Source of the DNA: Haloarcula japonica DSM 6131
Lineage (GTDB): Archaea > Halobacteriota > Halobacteria > Halobacteriales > Haloarculaceae
NCBI RefSeq assembly: GCF_000336635.1
Contig: NZ_AOLY01000008.1
Span: 1-64,000, forward strand
Direction of reading: 5' to 3'
DNA: 64,000 nucleotides
Part shown: positions 61,916 to 64,000 of the stretch, in pieces
Layout: the number at the start of each line of letters is the position of its first letter
Position numbering within the stretch: position 1 is the stretch's first letter
The notes under the pieces: model-generated
The model's input: the letters and a program-made list of their open reading frames with translations, nothing else
What the model was told of the DNA's origin: nothing
The model's database searches: none
Program-made: the position numbers and the translations under genes

Positions 61916-62404
61916 ATGACCACCCGTTTCCGCCGACTGGTGGCGACAACGACGGTGCTGACGTTCGCACTCATCCTGCTTGGCGTGTACACCGGTGCTA
62001 TCGGCGCTGGGCTGACCTGTGAGGCACGCTGGCCGTTCTGTGACGGCTGGATGGGGCTGTTCCCCGCAAACTGGGCGAGTTTCGTCGAGTGGTTCCATCG
62101 TTTAGTCGCAATGGTTACCGGCTTCGGTATTCTCGGATCGACAATCGCCGCGTGGCGCGGCGAGTACAGCCGGCGGATCAAGCTCGCGACCGCCGTCGCC
62201 ACGGTCGTGCTCCCGGTACAGGTCCTCCTCGGCGCGAACACCATCTTCAACTTCGGTGCCACGGCGCAGGTACTCCACCACGGGGCCGCACAGCTCATTT
62301 TCGGCGCGATGGTGGCGGCGACGGCGTGGGCCTACACCGACACGGGTGAGTCGCCGTCGGTGCAATCGGCCGACAGCCAGCGCACGGCACGCGCTGACGA
62401 TTGA
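61916..62404 (+). CDS. ctaA: Half-size CtaA/Cox15-like heme A synthase
   Basis: 162 residues with four membrane helices. FALILLGVYTGAIGAGLTCEARWPFCDGWMGLFP holds the Cys pair loop, FVEWFHRLVAMVTGFGILG and VLHHGAAQLIFGAMVAATAW hold His ligands of the heme site. Bacterial CtaA has two such four-helix halves; this protein is one half, as known from Aeropyrum pernix. It would oxidise the C8 methyl of heme O to make heme A, perhaps as a homodimer. CATAAGTACG (about 61887-61896) is 27 nt before the ATG. No cytochrome oxidase genes are adjacent. Confidence 0.87.
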   Translation: MTTRFRRLVATTTVLTFALILLGVYTGAIGAGLTCEARWPFCDGWMGLFPANWASFVEWFHRLVAMVTGFGILGSTIAAWRGEYSRRIKLATAVATVVLPVQVLLGANTIFNFGATAQVLHHGAAQLIFGAMVAATAWAYTDTGESPSVQSADSQRTARADD

Positions 62405-62468
62405 ACACGAGTACCACCCCTGTGGTTAACACGTAAGATATATTCCGGTCTGTCGTGTGGTGGGGATT

Positions 62469-63260
62469 ATGTCAGACGACGGCCTTTCACGACGCCAGTA
62501 TCTCTCCACGGTCGGTGGAACCGCAGTGACCGTTTCACTTGCCGGCTGTTTCGGCGGCGGTGGCGGCGACGGCAGTACCGAAATCACTGCCGGAACTGCA
62601 CCGGGGTTCCCCCCGTTCGAGATGAAGCAGGACGGCGAACTCGTCGGGTTCGACATCGACCTGCTCGAAGCGGTCATCGACGAGACCGACTACACCCTGG
62701 CCGGCTGGGAGGAGTACGAGTTCAAGTCCCTGATTCCGGCGCTGACCAACGAAAACATCGACGTGGTCGCCGCGGGGATGACAATCAACGACGAGCGCGA
62801 CCAGACCATCGACTTCACTGACCCCTACTACAGCTCCAACCAGGCCATTGTCGTCCGGGAAGACGGCGACTTCGCCCCGTCCTCGCTGTCGGACCTCGCC
62901 GGCCGTCCCATCGGCGCACAGAAGGGGACGACCGGTGAGACGACGGTACAGGACGAACTCATCTCGCCGGGGAACCTCGATGAGTCGAACTACAACTCCT
63001 ACGGCAACTACGTGCTGGCGGTCGAGGACCTCCAGAACGGCAACATCGACGCCGTGGTCATCGACGAACCGGTCGCACAGACCTTCGCCGCTCAGCGCCC
63101 GGTCACCATCGCGTTCACCTACGAGACGGGCGAGAACTTCGGGTTCGGCGTCCGTGATGGCGACGACGAGTTCACACAGGCGCTCAACGACGGTCTGTCC
63201 ACCGTCAGGGACGGAAGCACGTATCAGGACCTGACGAACAAGTGGTTCGGCCAGCAGTAA
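62469..63260 (+). CDS. Polar amino-acid ABC transporter substrate-binding lipoprotein
   Basis: 263 residues from ATG 62469. LSRRQYLSTVGGTAVTVSLAGC is a Tat signal with a lipobox Cys at about residue 27. The mature part is a family-3 solute-binding protein: TAGTAPGFPPFEMKQDGELVGFDIDLLEAV, DVVAAGMTINDERDQTIDFTDPYY and GAQKGTTGETTV. It binds an amino acid (glutamine/histidine class) outside the cell. ACGTAAGATATATTCC (about 62430-62445) is the promoter, roughly 30 nt upstream. The GTG at 62457 is not favoured. It is followed after three bases by the permease gene. Confidence 0.93.
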   Translation: MSDDGLSRRQYLSTVGGTAVTVSLAGCFGGGGGDGSTEITAGTAPGFPPFEMKQDGELVGFDIDLLEAVIDETDYTLAGWEEYEFKSLIPALTNENIDVVAAGMTINDERDQTIDFTDPYYSSNQAIVVREDGDFAPSSLSDLAGRPIGAQKGTTGETTVQDELISPGNLDESNYNSYGNYVLAVEDLQNGNIDAVVIDEPVAQTFAAQRPVTIAFTYETGENFGFGVRDGDDEFTQALNDGLSTVRDGSTYQDLTNKWFGQQ

Positions 63261-63263
63261 CCG

Positions 63264-63944
63264 ATGCCTCCCCTCCCGTTGCAGAGTGACTGGGCGTTCG
63301 TCATCGAGAACCTCGACCTGCTACTCGTCGGTACGGGTGTCACGGTCGCCCTGACAGCGGCGAGCATCCTGTTGGGCTTTCTACTCGGGTTCCCGGCGGG
63401 AGCCGTCGAGGTGTACGGCCGCGGCCCGCTCAAACGCGCTGTCGAGACAGCCGGCGTCGTGCTCCGGGGAACGCCGCTGCTCGTCATCATTATCCTGCTG
63501 TTCTTCGGCCTCTCGGTGTCGAGCAGCGCTTTCGTGACGGCGACCATCGCCCTCGGGCTCCGGAGCGCCGCCTATCAGTCACAGATCTTCCGCGGCGCGC
63601 TCCAGAGCGTCGACGAGGGGCAACTGGAAGCCGCTCGCGCCATCGGCATGGGTCGGTTCCAGGCCATCCGCAGCGTCGTCGTTCCGCAGGCGCTCCGCCG
63701 GAGCGTGCCCGGCTTCCAGAACGAGTTCACGATCGTCCTGAAAGACACGAGTATCGCCATCGTCATCGGCCTCGGCGAACTGCTGACCGTCGGCCAGAAC
63801 CTCTATCAGGGCGGTCAGAGCACCGCTGCACTTGAGATTTTCCTGACTGTGAGCCTCATTTACTTCGTTCTCACGTTCGTGACGAATCGCTCGCTCGACC
63901 GCCTCGACGATCACTTCAGTATCCCCGGAGGTGAGCGGGCGTGA
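63264..63944 (+). CDS. Polar amino-acid ABC transporter permease (HisM/GlnP family)
   Basis: 226 residues with about five membrane helices. LLVGTGVTVALTAASILLGFLLGFPAGAVEVYG starts the HisM/GlnP-type TIGR01726 region, and QLEAARAIGMGRFQAIRSVVVPQALRRSVPGF is the EAA loop that contacts the ATPase. It forms the membrane channel of the amino-acid importer with the binding protein upstream. Its TGA overlaps the next GTG (GTGA). Confidence 0.94.
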   Translation: MPPLPLQSDWAFVIENLDLLLVGTGVTVALTAASILLGFLLGFPAGAVEVYGRGPLKRAVETAGVVLRGTPLLVIIILLFFGLSVSSSAFVTATIALGLRSAAYQSQIFRGALQSVDEGQLEAARAIGMGRFQAIRSVVVPQALRRSVPGFQNEFTIVLKDTSIAIVIGLGELLTVGQNLYQGGQSTAALEIFLTVSLIYFVLTFVTNRSLDRLDDHFSIPGGERA

Positions 63945-64000
63945 GCGACCCACTGCTGGCGCTTGACGACGTGTACAAGTCCTACGGCGAGGAACAGGTG
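63941..64000 (+). CDS. Amino-acid ABC transporter ATP-binding protein (start only)
   Basis: Twenty codons from GTG 63941 before the window ends. MSDPLLALDDVYKSYGEEQV matches the N-terminus of GlnQ/HisP-type ATPases just before the Walker A region. The 4-base overlap with the permease and gene order support it. The rest of the gene lies outside. Confidence 0.85.
   Translation, partial: MSDPLLALDDVYKSYGEEQV

Noticed and set aside
1-64000. CRISPR arrays, rRNA, complete IS elements or integrases
   Set aside because: No regular direct repeats with spacers, no rRNA or tRNA sequence and no transposase or integrase motifs were seen on reading both strands by eye.

Overview
The window is a stretch of haloarchaeal chromosome. 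The evidence is a GC-rich composition with acidic, Asp/Glu-rich proteins; archaeal informational genes (thermosome subunit, psmA/psmB 20S proteasome, archaeal TruD and Pth2, a TRAM-domain protein); twin-arginine lipoprotein signals; and promoters with a TATA element about 27 nt before the start codon, which imply leaderless mRNAs for most genes. Gene content and protein style fit Haloarcula or a close relative; that assignment is inference. Bases 9-27 are the Tn5/Nextera mosaic end, so the left edge is a contig end carrying sequencing adapter, not biology.

Layout. 0-8 kb: coiled-coil protein (cut by the adapter), GH2-like protein, a tiny zinc-finger protein, DUF371 protein, thermosome subunit, degenerate amidohydrolase, glycosyltransferase, methyltransferase. 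8-18 kb: small winged-helix protein, MBL-fold hydrolase, YkgJ-type Cys-cluster protein, TRAM protein, hybrid sensor kinase, two-domain winged-helix regulator, SPFH/NfeD pair, methionyl-tRNA synthetase. 18-28 kb: VTT membrane protein, L-aspartate/tyrosine decarboxylase (mfnA), KaiC-like ATPase with a broken P-loop, PEP synthase, PhzF protein, then archaeal phosphopantothenate synthetase translationally coupled to an unusual double-AAA ATPase. 28-36 kb: complete histidine utilisation operon hutU-hutG-hutI-hutH with a divergent Bat-type regulator and a YjiH-type permease. 36-41 kb: thi4, a haloarchaeal HTH-type protein, an iron-regulated-looking ABC binding protein, a DUF6775-like protein, and a dcd / HTH-ThiN / methyltransferase operon. 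41-44 kb: pth2, psmA-psmB, universal stress protein. 44-49 kb: an operon of two TenA-family proteins, an SSS-type sodium symporter and a previously hidden 42-residue membrane peptide, facing a second HTH-ThiN regulator. 49-55 kb: hydroxyacid dehydrogenase, AtoE-type transporter, MFS transporter, small zinc ribbon, truD, phosphoribosyltransferase. 55-57.4 kb: RNase H-like gene and a lower-GC patch with a small membrane protein and a lipoprotein. 57.4-64 kb: malic enzyme-phosphotransacetylase fusion, soluble chemotaxis transducer, half-size CtaA, and the start of a polar amino-acid ABC transporter.

How genes work together. The strongest local system is thiamine metabolism: thi4 makes the thiazole, two TenA homologues (one with and one without the catalytic Cys) plus a symporter and its small partner look like a salvage and uptake module for thiamine breakdown products, and two HTH-ThiN proteins are candidate sensors of thiamine phosphate. 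CoA biosynthesis is represented twice (MfnA giving beta-alanine, PPS consuming it). Histidine degradation is complete from histidine to glutamate. No rRNA, tRNA, CRISPR array or intact insertion sequence was seen.
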